A stretch of DNA of 64,000 nt from Neurospora tetrasperma FGSC 2508 (GCF_000213175.1 NW_009799099.1:2924029-2988028), one strand, 5' to 3'. Positions 1-10,876 are shown, counted from the stretch's first letter. Numbers and translations: made by a program. Notes: generated by a model not told the origin, from the sequence alone.

Positions 1-455
1 TCGTTGTCGGCAAAGTCACATCACATCGAAACGTTAGATCTCATTGCGGCAACGGACTGAACTCCGGCAGATAACCTGGGTCGGCATACCTATGTGCAGC
101 TCTAGAAACACTGTAATCATGTTGATGTTGGTATCTTGGTATAAAGCTGAGCTGTCATCCTTCAAGAGCATATCCGAAGCAGAGCTTACTGAAAGGCACG
201 GGAACTCTAACGGTTGCTGAGAAGGACCAGAGCAGAGGGAATCGGATATTCAATTAACCGAGCACTGACAAAAGATAAGTCAGAATACCCCATGCCATCA
301 ATAGAAATCTCGCAGTGGACATCGCAGATCTTGCATTAACAAGTGGATCTAATATGCACATGGGTCAGGGGACATGTCCGGGTTTGGAAGCCAACAAGAA
401 GAAAAAAAAAACGCAAAGAGAGCGAGAGAGAAAAAAAAAGACAAAAAGAGAATTT
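1..455. other. Intergenic, no gene seen
   Basis: No open frame with recognisable protein character. The stretch ends in A-rich, AGAG-rich sequence (about 395-450) that lies just 3' of the minus-strand tRNA-Tyr gene. In transcript sense this is a T-rich tract, consistent with RNA polymerase III termination. Confidence 0.6.
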
Positions 456-543
456 CCCCTCGACCGGAATCGAGCCGGTGACCTTTCGGTATACAATCTA
501 GACAATTACAGCCGAACGTGATATCCAACTACACCACAAGGGG
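456..543 (-). tRNA. tRNA-Tyr (anticodon GTA), split by a short intron
   Basis: The minus strand folds as a full cloverleaf of 88 nt. The acceptor stem CCCCTTG pairs with CGAGGGG, so the first pair is C1-G72, the eukaryotic tRNA-Tyr identity pair. The anticodon stem TTCGG/CCGAA encloses a loop that reads CTGTAA before an intron of about 15 nt, giving anticodon GTA with the intron after position 37 as in other fungal tRNA-Tyr genes. The T arm carries GGCTCGATTCC-type sequence. The D arm looks more like the Asp/Glu type, but the anticodon and C1-G72 favour Tyr. Confidence 0.85.
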
Positions 544-899
544 TTTTGATTATTGAAAAGTTTTCTGCAAAGCAGAGTTTTTGAGGCTGGTCTGAGTTCA
601 GTACAGCTTCAACCCAAGCTCTTGAAAGCAGTTTCGGGACAAAAAAAAACAAAATTGAGCACCATTTCTACTTTATTGTCATTCGTAGCTTGGAAGAAAG
701 TCGCATGTCTGTACTCTAAGAATTTCAACACTTGGATTGGAAGCAATGCTAGTCGGTATGTGTCCACCTGCTGCATGTGTTTATATAGGTATCTGCTGAA
801 CAGCATCGACGTCGCGGGTTGCGAAGAGAACTTTCCCTTGACCAGAGCTGTATCATGATTCTATGAATGCCAAAACCCACCTAAAAACTCACAACCCAA
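544..899. other. Spacer between two tRNA genes
   Basis: About 350 bp between tRNA-Tyr (minus) and tRNA-Met (plus). It contains short open frames on both strands with no family resemblance and no clear start context. I see nothing else. Confidence 0.5.
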
Positions 900-1005
900 G
901 GGACCTTGGCGCAGTTGGCTAGCGCGCAGGTCTCATACCCCTGTATGATCTGGTTCAAAAATCAGAGTAATCCTGAGGTCGGGAGTTCGAGCCTCCCAGG
1001 TCCCA
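900..1005 (+). tRNA. Elongator tRNA-Met (CAT) with a 32-nt intron
   Basis: A 106-nt cloverleaf with acceptor GGGACCT/AGGTCCC and discriminator A1005. The D stem is GCGC/GCGC and the T arm is GGGAG-TTCGAGC-CTCCC. The anticodon CAT lies at 934-936 in the loop CTCATAA. The intron occupies about 938-969, directly after position 37. The T31/T39 mismatch at the base of the loop is also found in other fungal elongator tRNA-Met. The T54-type TTCGA loop argues against an initiator tRNA. Confidence 0.9.
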
Positions 1006-1484
1006 TTTATTTTGCCAAATTTCTGGCCCTCGTTTTGTTTTTGGTCTTTTTCTTAATTGAGCCTGTCCCGCCTTGTTTTCTCCAACAACCAACAGGGCAA
1101 CGATGTCCGTCCCCCTTCTTTTCCCGTTTCCTGATGGAGCGCCGTCCTCTGAACATCACCCAGTCGGTTCATAATGCAGCGCGCTTTCAGCAGTACTTCG
1201 AATAAGAGAGAGTCGCTACCGAACACAAGGCGCACAACAAGATGGCCATTCTCTTGGAAAACAGGACTCCTTTTGTGGACCTCCAGGCGTTGGTTGGCAC
1301 AGCAACGGCGAAGGACGCTTGATTGCCGCCGCACTATCGCGGCCTGTTCCGACATCCAGCGAACGGTGTTAGGATATTGCGAGCTCAGAAGATTTCCCAG
1401 AGCATCGTAATGATTCCGAGACATCCATTGAAACCATGCCCTTGCTTGCGCAGAAACGGTCCACAGACATGCTTCTCTGCCAAA

Positions 1485-1506
1485 CCCCCCCCCCCCCCCC
1501 CCCCCC
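1485..1506. repeat. Poly-C tract, 22 nt
   Basis: An uninterrupted run of C. Its length is probably unstable and open to assembly error. Confidence 0.9.
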
Positions 1507-1956
1507 TCTTGACGCGCGTTGTCATAACTGTGCATCAGTACAAAAGTCCCAGAATACTCACAATTGCAATTTGGCCGTACCGTCCGGATATCATAAAGCC
1601 CCGCCGGCTGATGTCAAATCCAGGGCGGTAACTGGACCCATGCATCCAAGGGGAAAGCGGCTCGCTGGCATGTCAGAACGTCGGACTTAACAGCCTGCAA
1701 GATACCAGGAAGATCGAACGCCGGTGTCTCCAAAGATGTCGCCTTGGAAGTGGGAGTCGACTGGCCGCAGGATGAGAGATGTGGATTGATCCGGCTTTGC
1801 CTCTAGGTTTCACGTCTTGTCCCTCGCCGATCCTTTTGCTGCATTTACTGTGTTGAATAGGTAGACACCGACCAGCCCAAAATGTTCGCCAAAAAGAACC
1901 TCACAACCACCCGCCACAGCCGGTTTCAGGCCGATGAACGCATCAAAGCCATCTCC

Positions 1957-1989
1957 TTCTTCTTCTTCTTCTTCTTCTTCTTCTTCTTC
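1957..1989. repeat. (TTC)11 microsatellite
   Basis: Eleven perfect TTC units. They give long runs of Phe or Ser on one strand and Glu on the other, which explains the low-complexity open frames here. Confidence 0.95.
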
Positions 1990-2527
1990 ATCACTCTCTC
2001 CTACTAACAATCTGGCTACGATTCCGCAGTTATTGTCGGCTTCCAGTCCATGCGCGGCATCCTCAAAATCTATGGCCATGTTGACTCGCACACATCCCTT
2101 CGGATTTGGCATCAGCACCAACGTCCAGCCTCTGATCCAGTCCCTCGTCAACAATGGGGAGTTTCGTGTCTGCTTCTTCCCATTTACTTTCTGGGTTCGA
2201 GGACCTCGTGTTGGCTTAGTTGATGGATTGGCTGCGCGCTCGCCTTTTTTGTCCGTCTCGATCATGATCGGGGTCAAGAAATCCCGGGGGTCCTGTATGT
2301 AGGGCACTTGTTGCGGGGCATGTCGAATGATGGCTTTCTGGTGCCGTATAACATCATATTTGTGAGCAAGTCAGCGCCGACTCAGTTGAGAGGACCAAAG
2401 CTCGGGATAATAACAATCTTGCAGACCTCGCTGGAGGGGCTGTTTAGGATCTTGGTTGATGAAATTATACGAATGGGAGGGAAAATTCTGCGTCGTGGGG
2501 AATCAGACACCGGGGGATTTCGCCTAG

Positions 2528-2925
2528 ATGGCGGACTCGAAGTTGGCGGGTGTGGAAGGGTGCGAGAAAACGGCGAGATGGGTGTGAAATAAGAGCTTCG
2601 CGGCGGTGGCGAAGGATGTGGCTACTAACGAGGCGATTGTGTATTCGAAAGAGACGTGCTGTGATATCGGTGAGTTTTGGTGTCCATTCCCTTTTCTTTC
2701 CGCTTCTACCCAGATGAGCTTATACATACTGGAAAGTGAGCGATGGTAGTCCTTCACAAGTACTTCCTCACCATGTTCGATATGTCCATTGGCGAGCTAT
2801 GGGATCTTGACGCCTTCAGTGGGGCGTGCAAGAGGACAGGGAAGTATAGATTTTTGTTGGCCTCAGCGCCGCTCAACCATCCGAGTCTTGTTACTTCTTC
2901 TCCCAATGCTACCGCGGTAATTTGA
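2528..2925 (+). pseudogene. Relic of a cyclase-family (kynurenine formamidase-like) gene, 3' part
   Basis: Two pieces match the C-terminal third of the fungal cyclase family (Pfam Cyclase, PF04199). The first, about 2528-2669, reads GVEGCEKTARWV and then KSFAAVAKDVATNE, the family's '..GV.Q.EE...W....FAAVAGDAP.FE' block. The second, 2750-2925, reads LHKYFLTMFDMSIGELWDL and then FLLASAPLNHPSLVTSSPNA, the family's 'LH..LL..WG.PIGE..DLE ... F.L.S.PLN..GGVASPPNA' tail ending in a stop. A good intron (GTGAGT donor at 2670, AG at 2748-2749) joins them in phase. However, an in-frame TGA sits just before KSFAAVA. The N-terminal two thirds, with the metal-binding HxGTHxD region, is not recognisable upstream. 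I therefore read it as a decayed gene. A missed short intron or a sequencing error is the alternative. Confidence 0.6.
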
Positions 2926-3188
2926 GCACTTGGACGGACGTGCTGGAGGGTAAAGAAAGGAATGACCAGAGCGGTTTGTAACAGCCAAGTTCCAACGATG
3001 GTATCAGCCGATAACATGAAGGCCTGCCACGTAAACTTCGACCAGACCTAAAACTGCAACTGGTATCTCAAGTTTGATTCCCATGCTTTCTTTCTGGAGA
3101 GACTCACCCATATCCCACCTATAATAAGCCTTCCACAGCAACGTCCCTCTCACATATCGCCCCCCTCGTCTTTTTCTGCCTCGATTTC

Positions 3189-3905
3189 TCACTCCTTTGC
3201 CTCTCTTGGCTTCTGCCCAAAAGGCAAATACTTGGTATGACTTCCCACCACAACCACCTCCCCCTTCTCCCCCTTCTCCCACCCATCCACTCTTTTCCTA
3301 ATCTCCAATCCCGTAAACCCCAACTTCCTCCCGCGCCTACTAACCCACGCCTCCACCTCCAACGTGTCTCCCTCCCTAGCCGTCGAACAATAACTCAAAT
3401 GCATATCTGTGCTCACGCCCGTCGTCATCTGTCTGTCCTGCTCCCCTTCCCCCACTTTGAGTTCATCGCCAGCAATGCTGGCAGCAATAGCCATCCCACC
3501 CGCCCAATCGCACAACGTCCCGCTGACGGCACCGTGCAGGATGCGCTTGCTGTTGAGGTGGATTGGTTTCAAAGTCAAGTGGGCGAGGATCCGGCCAGTG
3601 GGGTGGGAGACGGCGGCTACGAGGACGATGTCGGACAGAAGAAGGTTGTAGATGGCGGAGTTGGGACGGATGGAGTCCCACACGCGTTGGACGTGGGCGA
3701 GCGCGAGGGCGGATGAGGTGGTGGGGGTGAGGGGTAGGAGAATGGATGTTGAGAGGGAAGGAGTGAAGGAGAGGGTTTCTTTTTCGAGGGAAATTGAGGG
3801 TTGTTGTGAGTCGCTTGATGATTTTGTTGTTTGGTCTTGGACTTCGGCTTGTGTTTGTGATGCGGGCGGGATGTCCCCGCCGGCGATGGTGGAGGTATCG
3901 GCCAT
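3189..3905 (-). CDS. Acyl-CoA thioesterase, PaaI/4HBT hotdog family
   Basis: A single-exon gene of 238 residues. Residues 124-137 read HGAVSGTLCDWAGG, the HGG...LxD signature of hotdog thioesterases, with Asp133 in the catalytic-acid position. Residues 163-172 (GVSTDMHLSY) form the following beta strand that normally carries the 'T.xLxxxYL' motif, and the C-terminal half (EVEAWVSRRGRKLGFTGLEI) is the expected strand-rich hotdog core. The first 50 residues are Ser/Thr/Gln-rich and probably disordered. Hotdog proteins of this type hydrolyse fatty acyl-CoA or related thioesters, in mitochondria or cytosol; the substrate here cannot be told. The family core is about 140 residues, so the N-terminal extension is the unusual part. 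The gene converges on the cyclase relic, whose stop lies 263 bp away. Confidence 0.8.
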   Translation of the reverse strand: MADTSTIAGGDIPPASQTQAEVQDQTTKSSSDSQQPSISLEKETLSFTPSLSTSILLPLTPTTSSALALAHVQRVWDSIRPNSAIYNLLLSDIVLVAAVSHPTGRILAHLTLKPIHLNSKRILHGAVSGTLCDWAGGMAIAASIAGDELKVGEGEQDRQMTTGVSTDMHLSYCSTAREGDTLEVEAWVSRRGRKLGFTGLEIRKRVDGWEKGEKGEVVVVGSHTKYLPFGQKPREAKE

Positions 3906-4439
3906 TGTGAATTGGGCTTTGATTAGGTGATGATTTGGCTTGAGCCTTGAATTGCTGATATACTTGGATTGAAGTCCTTTTGGTTGTTCGAAAGTTGTTT
4001 GGGATTGAATGATGTGGTGCAGTTCTGAACGCGTTGGGGGCGCGGCCCAACTGGAGGTAACATCGGACCTTTGCGGGGATGTGGTCTAAAACGCTCCGTC
4101 TCGGGCCGGCCTGCAGCCGTTAGAGTACCGACTTACTAAAGTTTAGTACCGTGCTTGGCAGTGCTCTTTCCACTGTTCCCTTTTCACTTCTGAGGACGGA
4201 TAAGTAAATGAAGCAGACAACAGCAAATGCTACAACATCATTCATCAAGTGGAGACAAGAGGTTATCAGGCAGCTGATGTTGCTCGGGCGATAAATGAAG
4301 CGATGTCGTTCAAGGTTTTTTTAGTCTTCTCCCAGATGTCTCACATTCTATCCTATAACTAAAGTACAAGTCTTCAAAACCTTCTAGACTTCTTACTTTC
4401 CATATTTCCCAACGTTCACCAGACTGTGTTGCTCATAGT
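3906..4439. other. Intergenic, probable promoter of the thioesterase gene
   Basis: This separates the thioesterase start from the 3' end of the Ser/Thr-rich gene, both on the minus strand. I see no gene and no clear TATA element. Confidence 0.5.
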
Positions 4440-6587
4440 CTACACTCTCTGAATTTGACCCAAGTCCTGACCCCCACTAATCTTCCTCAGCTCCGCGCCA
4501 TAAGTAGTGCTTTCGCTGCCCTTAGCCGAAGAGGTCGTAATCAAATCATCATCAGAAGCCTTGGATGAGTATGGGACGGATATTATGGACAGCGTGGTCG
4601 GGAATGACATCGTCATGGTTTCTGATCCAGTGATCGCGGCAGTTGAACCAACTCCGTCAGGGATGTCAGACGACATCTGGCTGGCCAACGAAGTAGAAGC
4701 TGCCGAGGTCTCTAAAGAGGGGGCGGGAAGAGTGAAGCTATATCCGCTGTCGTATGATGATGACAATGCTGGGGCGGAGTCTGAGGAGCCTTGGCTGGTG
4801 GATGGTGAAATCGAAGTAAAGGAGGGTGCGGGAATACCGGTCAACCACGAAGAGGTAACTGTGGGTGAAGCCGTATCTGTAACTGAGAACGATGACAGAG
4901 ATACCGTGGGAGTTGACGTGTCGCTAGCAGGTAGAGAAGTGGCTGATAAAGCTGATGTGCTGTCGTCGTTAAACCAGTAAGACGTGCTACTGCTGGGAAG
5001 GCTAGTTGAAGGAATCCCTTCGCTTGATGAAGGCAACACGCTGGCTGAGGATAACAGAATGGAGCTGGAGATTGTTGGAGTTGTAGTAGATTCTGAAGTC
5101 TCTGGGGTCGTGGAAGACTCAGTTACAGAGCCGGTTGATTGTGTGCCGGTCGAGGGCAATGGGATCGAGCTGGAAGTATTTGAAGCCGTCGTAGACTCCG
5201 AACTCCCTGGTGTTGTAGAATGTACAGTTACAGAGTATCGTGTGCTGGTCAAATACTTGGTTGTCGCGATCTCACTCGTGACATCGCCAGATGTTATACT
5301 GCTATCAAGTGATGACGAGGAAGTGGCTTCATAGCTCGTAGTAGGCTGATAAGACCCCTCACTTTCGGTGTAGCTCACCGGGGCACCATCAGCAACCGAC
5401 GGGGCAACAGAGTTGGTAGTGGTGAAATGAGCATCTGCTGCGCTTGTGTCGAATTCTGGAACACTAGCAGAAGAGACGGTACCGGGCGTAATAGTCACAG
5501 TAACATGGCCCGTGGATGTCAGAATCACGACCGAGGTGGAAGGAGAGTCTACGTCTTTGCCACTAACGGTAGTTTCCAGTTCATCCGGGATGTCCACAGT
5601 AGCGGTGACTTCTTGGGTCACTGTAATGGTCGTCTCAATTGTGGAGGTCCTGGTGATGCCTATGGTCGCGCCTGTGATGTGTGTCATTCCTGACGTAGAA
5701 TCAACATCGGCTATCGTATTGGTAGAAACGGAGCTGATCGAACCATACTCCGGTAACTTGGAAGATGATACCACGCTGTTTTCGCTGCTGGTGCTCGAGG
5801 AAGCTGTCACTTCCGAAGATGAACCTAAAGTAGACAATGTCTCGGCAGGCTTCGAAGAAAGGCTAAAAAGACTGGTCGGGATGGGAAGACGGGTACTCAG
5901 AGTCAAAGTTTCACTGAATGATGAGCTACTGCTGGGTAGGCCTGTAGAGCTGCTGATGGTTAGCACAGCGGTCGAGCCTGTTCCGGGAATATTTTCCGAT
6001 GAAATCGATGTGCCAGCATAGGCTGTTGAGTTTCCAAACATTGGGGAGCCAGTCTGGGTAGTAGACACAGCTGGTGGGAAGGCAGTGCCACTACTTGAAG
6101 GAACAGGAGGAGAAGATGAGGAGAGTGGAAGGTTGCTAGAAGTGTACGCGGCCGATGTAGCACTGGATGTGGCATTGGAGCCCGGTTGGCTGGAACCTGT
6201 AAACGTTGAGAATTCAGTTGGTGTGCTGTTGCTCAAGGAAAAAGCTGGCAGAATTACATGACAATCCGGGGATGCTGCTCAAGGAGCTCGGACAGCCAGA
6301 GTATACGGTGACAGTTGATGGGAAAATCGGCGTGCCTCCTGTATTCGCGGAGATGGTGATAGTTGTGTAGGTATAGTCCACCAAGGTAACGGGGACTGTT
6401 ACGGTTTGGGTTGTCGTGCACGTTTCTCCATTATTCTGACCATACCCTTGACGGCGTCCAAAACCGTTGGGCATGCCATCGACAGCGGTGTAGCTGCCTT
6501 TCATATTAGTTTCTTGAAGTTCTGAGGTCTCTGACGGGGAAGCACGTACCCTATGCCTAGCAGAGCAAGATGAACAAATTTAGGCAT
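4440..6587 (-). CDS. Secreted Ser/Thr-rich (mucin/wall-type) protein, three exons
   Basis: Model complement(join(4440..6196, 6258..6493, 6550..6587)), 676 residues, in phase throughout. Exon 1 starts MPKFVHLALLGIG, a hydrophobic signal peptide. Intron 1 (56 bp) has GTACGT, branch AACTAAT and GGCAG. Intron 2 (61 bp) runs from GTAATT to TTTACAG. Without it the second exon would end soon after LSSIPGLSC, so the intron is needed to reach the long third exon. The mature N-terminus (GETCTTTQTVTVPVTL) has the Thr/Val strand pattern common in fungal wall proteins. The rest is overwhelmingly Ser/Thr with Pro, suited to heavy O-mannosylation, with imperfect internal repeats such as TTPGSSESTTAS and TTPETSESTTTP. 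The C-terminus (QDLGQIQRV) is polar, so no GPI anchor is predicted. It probably acts in or on the cell wall. Long open frames on the opposite strand are by-products of the Ser-rich codons. Confidence 0.75.
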
Positions 6588-8351
6588 CGTGGCTACAGCT
6601 CACCCTGGGGGCCAGGAGAGCAGGAATGAAAAACAGATGTGGTAGTACCTGCGGAAACAATGTTTATGGAAGGTGAATTCTCGCATGATGGTATGAGCTT
6701 TAAATATCTTTAAGCCTTTCGTATGTCCACCTTGGGTCAACGACAGAAACTCCCAGATATTCTTTGTCAGGTATTTCACTCCTGTCTTCCCGTGAAATTG
6801 TACCATTGATTGACTCGCTCAGCATCCGGCTGCCGGCATCAGAAGGACAGCATATGAGCCCCTGGTCATAGTCTTTCGCCCCGACCGCAGTACATGCAGT
6901 ACCGGGAAGACAACATATCTTGAGGGAAACACATGCGGCTTTCCGAACCCGTCATCTGTTTTGTATTGCCTTGGACAGAAGGAACCCTTTCGGGGTGCCG
7001 GTTAACCGTGTAATCTTGCTTCTAGTTGCAATGTTGCTAGGTGAACCACCGAAAGACTTTTACTCACCCTTTACACGGGCCCTTAACCGGAGTGAAGCGC
7101 GTGGCCAGGAACAGCAGGGCAATGACCAAACCCCAACATCAAATAGGAAGTTATTATGAACCAAGTTCCCGGCTTGTCGTCTGTGTATATGAATGGGCCT
7201 GCCACAAAAGTCGTTGGATTGTCACGGAAACATTGAACAATACGGGACTGTGTGATTGTAGGTTACTCCGGATGAGCACCCGCTTCATCCCGTCGGATGC
7301 CATGAAAGAACGACTGTTGAATTCTGGATTGTGCCAGGTGGCAGTGTGTTGTCTGGTGAAATATTGGCAATTGTGTCTCATTTCCATCCAGGAAACCTCA
7401 GGCCAGTGCTACCGTTCTCGGATGCTATGATACGTTTTGATGGGATGGGACGAATATGTCTCATACGCACGAGGTGTTGCTGTCCTGTTCCTGAATCACA
7501 GCCGTGATGCTTGTTGATTTATGGAACCGAGGACAATATATAGCAGTAGTTGATGGAAGGAAGCAGCAAAGTGAATAGAATGATGCTGTCTCGGTCCTTC
7601 GGAGTAAAAGTTAGGAGCTCACCCCCTGGTTAGTCAGTAAAGCTTCAGGTTCCTGCAGCTCATGCTACGTAGCTTGCCGTTGTGCAGGTAACGCAAGTCT
7701 GCAGTCCCGATCAGATGCGTTTTGCGGAGCGGGAAGGAAAACAGTCAGGTCTCCTTGACATCCTGGGAGTTTCTCGTGGGGTCCATTCCTGTCCAAAAGA
7801 TCTTGCATACTGGGGCGTTCGCCACAGTGGAAGTCGGCAGATGACATGTTTGGGGGGCCGATGACATATAACGGGATGGGCAGGACATAGAAATCCGTAA
7901 AACGGCAACATAGATTAGCAAGCACCAGAAACTTCCAGCTATCTGCTATCGTACCTATGTAAGCTCTCCCTGGACGGTGAGTATGCTTGGCATCCCTGTT
8001 GCTCAAGTCTTCAAAGAGGTGGCGGGTGGTTGTAGGACACAGACAAGACGGAGCCGCGGGGTAGATGTGCAACAAGACAGAGTTCTGGAAGTTCGGGACC
8101 GTACTCAAAAGGAAAGCTAAGACATGGACGTCAAGCCCATGCGGAGTGAATAGGTATTGGACGAGCGATGGCGGGGGAAAACAAGTGAGTGTATGAGTGA
8201 GGGTAAGAAACAATTTGTATTCATCAGACGTTGGTTAACGCGAGGAAAATACTCGTCCGGGTTAGAAACGCCTTAGAGGGGGGTAAGAACTGGGTGTTTC
8301 TAGCCTTGACGAGTAACCGCGATAGATCCCTCAAGCTGACCATAACCACAG
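6588..8351. other. 1.8-kb spacer
   Basis: It contains the promoter of the Ser/Thr-rich gene and the 3' flank of the superoxide dismutase gene. A 182-codon minus-strand frame (7665-8213) has no recognisable domain or codon pattern and was not accepted. Confidence 0.5.
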
Positions 8352-9218
8352 TCATAGCAAAGCCTTGAGGTCCGCAAAAGCGTCCTCACGACTACCCCGG
8401 AAGCGCTCCTCGGCTGTCTTCCAGTTGATCACCTTCCAGATATTCTCGACATACGCAGCCTTTCCGTTTAGGTACTGCAAAAAGAGGGGTAAGCTGTGTC
8501 AGTCATGGTGATCTGGATGGCTTGACCGGCAAGAGACTGCAAGGGGTAACGAGACAGAAACAAAAACAACCATACCTGGAGGTAGTACGCATGCTCCCAC
8601 ATGTCCACCCCGAACACAGGAACCTCACCGCCCACGACGGGATCCTGATCCTTGGTAGTAATGATACGCAGCCTTCCCTTCTCAGCAGTAGACTCCTTAA
8701 CGAGCCAACCCCAGCCACTGCCCTGGATGCCCAAGAGCGCAGCAGAGAAGGCCTTCTTGAACTCGTCAAAGCTACCCCACGTCTTCTCAATTTCGGCCGC
8801 CAGCGAAGAAGCCGCCTCCGGGTAGTTGGTCTCGGGGGTCTCAGCGGGGGCCAGGTTCTTCCAGAAGAGCGAGTGATTGATGTGGCCGCCGCCGTTGAAC
8901 TTGATGGCGGGCTGCTGGGCGATCTGGGCGGGGATATCGCTAGAGGCGATGGCGGCGACGTGAACTTTCAAGGCGTTGTTGAGATTGGTCACGTAAGTCT
9001 GATGGTGCTTGCTGTGGTGAAGCTCCATGATCTGGGCTGAGATGTAGGGCTCCAGAGCCTGGGGTTCCTGGTGTTAGACATGGCAGTGTCTCTATTCATT
9101 CTTGGCTCGCCGTCTGCTGCATTCGGCGCAGAATGACGATTTCACGGTGTACAGCAGTTCAGCTTACATTGTAGGCATATGGTAGCTGCGGAAGGGTATA
9201 AGTCGCGAGGCCGGCCAT
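8352..9218 (-). CDS. Manganese superoxide dismutase, three exons
   Basis: Model complement(join(8352..8474, 8576..9058, 9168..9218)), 218 residues. It converts superoxide to oxygen and hydrogen peroxide. The metal ligands are His31 (in MELHHSKHH), His79 (GGGHINHSLFW), and Asp169 and His173 (FGVDMWEHAYYLQ). Gln155 in KDQDPV and the Gly at the GGGHINH turn are the Mn-type choices rather than Fe-type. Introns are 109 bp (GTAAGC to CCCCAG) and 101 bp (GTATGG to TTGCAG). I chose the start MAGLATYTLP because its context CAACCACCATGGCC is near ideal and it gives the family's usual length with no leader, implying a cytosolic enzyme. An in-frame ATG at 9299 would add 27 residues (MVNLGSIWQNLL...), which might act as a leader. 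The reading frame stays open further upstream. Confidence 0.93.
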
Positions 9219-10314
9219 GGTGGTTGCGTTGCCTGTCATGGACTGGAGAGGAGCTTGCGAGGCGAGAAGGTTTTGCCAAATGCTTCCTAGATTGACCATC
9301 GTGTCCGATTTTTTAACCCAGCGCCTGCCTTTTGTGTCTGATCCTACAAGATGAACAGTGCGATGGGCCGAATAGACCAATGTCACAAATGGTTGACCGT
9401 GACGGAGTGGGCGGCCGTCAAGGTGCTCACGCAAGAATTGCGTCAATGGGTGCAAGTGGAAGGTGAAAGGAGGAGTGGACTCGGTCGTTGATTCCACTTG
9501 TCGCCTTTTCAATGCCTCCTATGATTGGTCATCTTGTCACTCTTGCCAAGAAAGGTGTGCCCCTGGAGCTGTGACGCCCCTGCCACGCCTGCGTTACAGA
9601 GGGCGTTGTAGCGGTCACAAAGAGCCCGTCAAGTTCCAGATTCGCGCGCAAACGTGCTCAATTGCCCGCGGATCTTGTGCCCGCCAGCCTCTCAAATCTT
9701 CTCGTCAAGACGTCAACGGGCCGTCGGAAGAACCTCTTTACAGTTGGCAAGCTGAGATTCGCAACACTGAGAGGAAAAGCGGCAGTTTGAGCTCGTTTGC
9801 GTCATCCACGTCGTGAGAAGGTTTCCAGAACGAACTCATATCCACCAGGTCTCTTAAGGCGCTTAGGTTGGTATGGACCCACTGCCGCACTACACCTCGC
9901 ACGTGGTTATGCTTGACCTCAACGTCTCTTACAAGCACATCTCAGCTGTTGTTTTGAGGACTTGAATGGGCATGGAGGTTACGAGGGATCGTCTTCGGTG
10001 ATGGTTGGTTCGGAAACGATGGTTGTAGTTGTAGTGGAGAGGACCTTGATGGCCTTGATAGGGGATTGAGGTCTGGTGGTTGATATCTACAAATATCCAT
10101 CAAGGTTCTCAACCCATAGAAGACAAATCAGCATGCCGATTTGAACACGCCAATACCTATTGAACCGTTACTTAGCCTCACCAACATCTATTTCCCGACT
10201 TGATCACTGAGACCAACCCATTTCACTCGAAGGCGACCGACCATATCTCCACTCAGGACCCAAATCATCAAGAGCCAACCGCCACAACCACTCCCTTTCA
10301 GACTCCCACGCAAC
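9219..10314. other. Divergent promoter region
   Basis: About 1.1 kb between the Mn-SOD gene (minus) and a small plus-strand gene. No further gene is supported. A pyrimidine- and CCA-rich leader precedes the plus-strand start at 10315. Confidence 0.45.
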
Positions 10315-10876
10315 ATGTGCGGCCCCGACACCCCATCTTCAACACCTCGCATCGGCGCCAGAGTCGACTTCTTTTCCTCCCCATCCTCCTCCAGAGACCG
10401 TCATCTCCTAGGCAACCTCCTCTTCCTCAACCCATCCACCCCCAATAGCCAAGAGGCCACCCATTTTTCGTTCATCAGCCCATCAACATCACCATCAACA
10501 TCAACAACACCGTCGACATTGCTTAGTAGGGCTTCAATGGTGGGAGGAGGAGACTCTTCAGACGCTTCAAATTCTGAACTCGATGATCACGTGATTGTGT
10601 TCATACAGTAAGTTTTTCTTGCTCCCACTTCTCCAGGAAAAGGGAAAAAGTCATGTTGCTGATACAGTGATTAGTCAAATCGGCGATATGACCAAGTCCG
10701 TTCATGAATGTGGGCTGCTAACGCAATTCACCCTGAACGAGAAAGCCTGTCAGATGTGTGCTTTGAATGAGAATCTCTCGATCAGCGTTGGCCAGGACGG
10801 CATCATCGGGAGGAGGGTGTCGATGATGAGGGGAGGGGTGGTGCTTGGGGACGGAATTGTAGGGTATAATTGTTGA
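10315..10876 (+). CDS. Small hypothetical protein, two exons
   Basis: Model join(10315..10607, 10675..10876), 164 residues. The intron (67 bp) has a consensus GTAAGT donor, a GCTGAT branch and an ATTAG acceptor, and it preserves the frame across an otherwise immediate stop. The N-terminal half is Ser/Pro/Thr-rich (SPSTSPSTSTTPST). The C-terminal exon is more globular, with CGLLTQFTLNEKACQMCALNENL containing a spaced Cys pair. There is no signal peptide or known domain. The in-phase intron is the main reason for accepting it. I do not recognise the family. Confidence 0.5.

Larger units (their letters stand above)
1006..2527. other. Long spacer with homopolymer and TTC repeat
   Basis: No gene is supported. 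Frames of up to 165 codons exist on both strands, but they are built around the C tract and the TTC repeat and show no domain. The 3' part (about 2300-2527) may include decayed sequence of the cyclase-like relic that follows. I could not align it with confidence. Confidence 0.45.

Noticed and set aside
1810-2307. 165-codon minus-strand frame and a 122-codon plus-strand frame
   Set aside because: Both are carried by the TTC microsatellite (poly-Glu or poly-Ser). No domain, and mutually overlapping.
4507-6021. Several long plus-strand frames
   Set aside because: Antisense to the Ser/Thr-rich exon, where Ser/Thr codons rarely give stops on the opposite strand.
7665-8213. 182-codon minus-strand open frame
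   Set aside because: No recognisable domain or signal, in the spacer 5' of the Ser/Thr-rich gene and 3' of Mn-SOD. Consistent with chance at this base composition. RNA evidence would change this.
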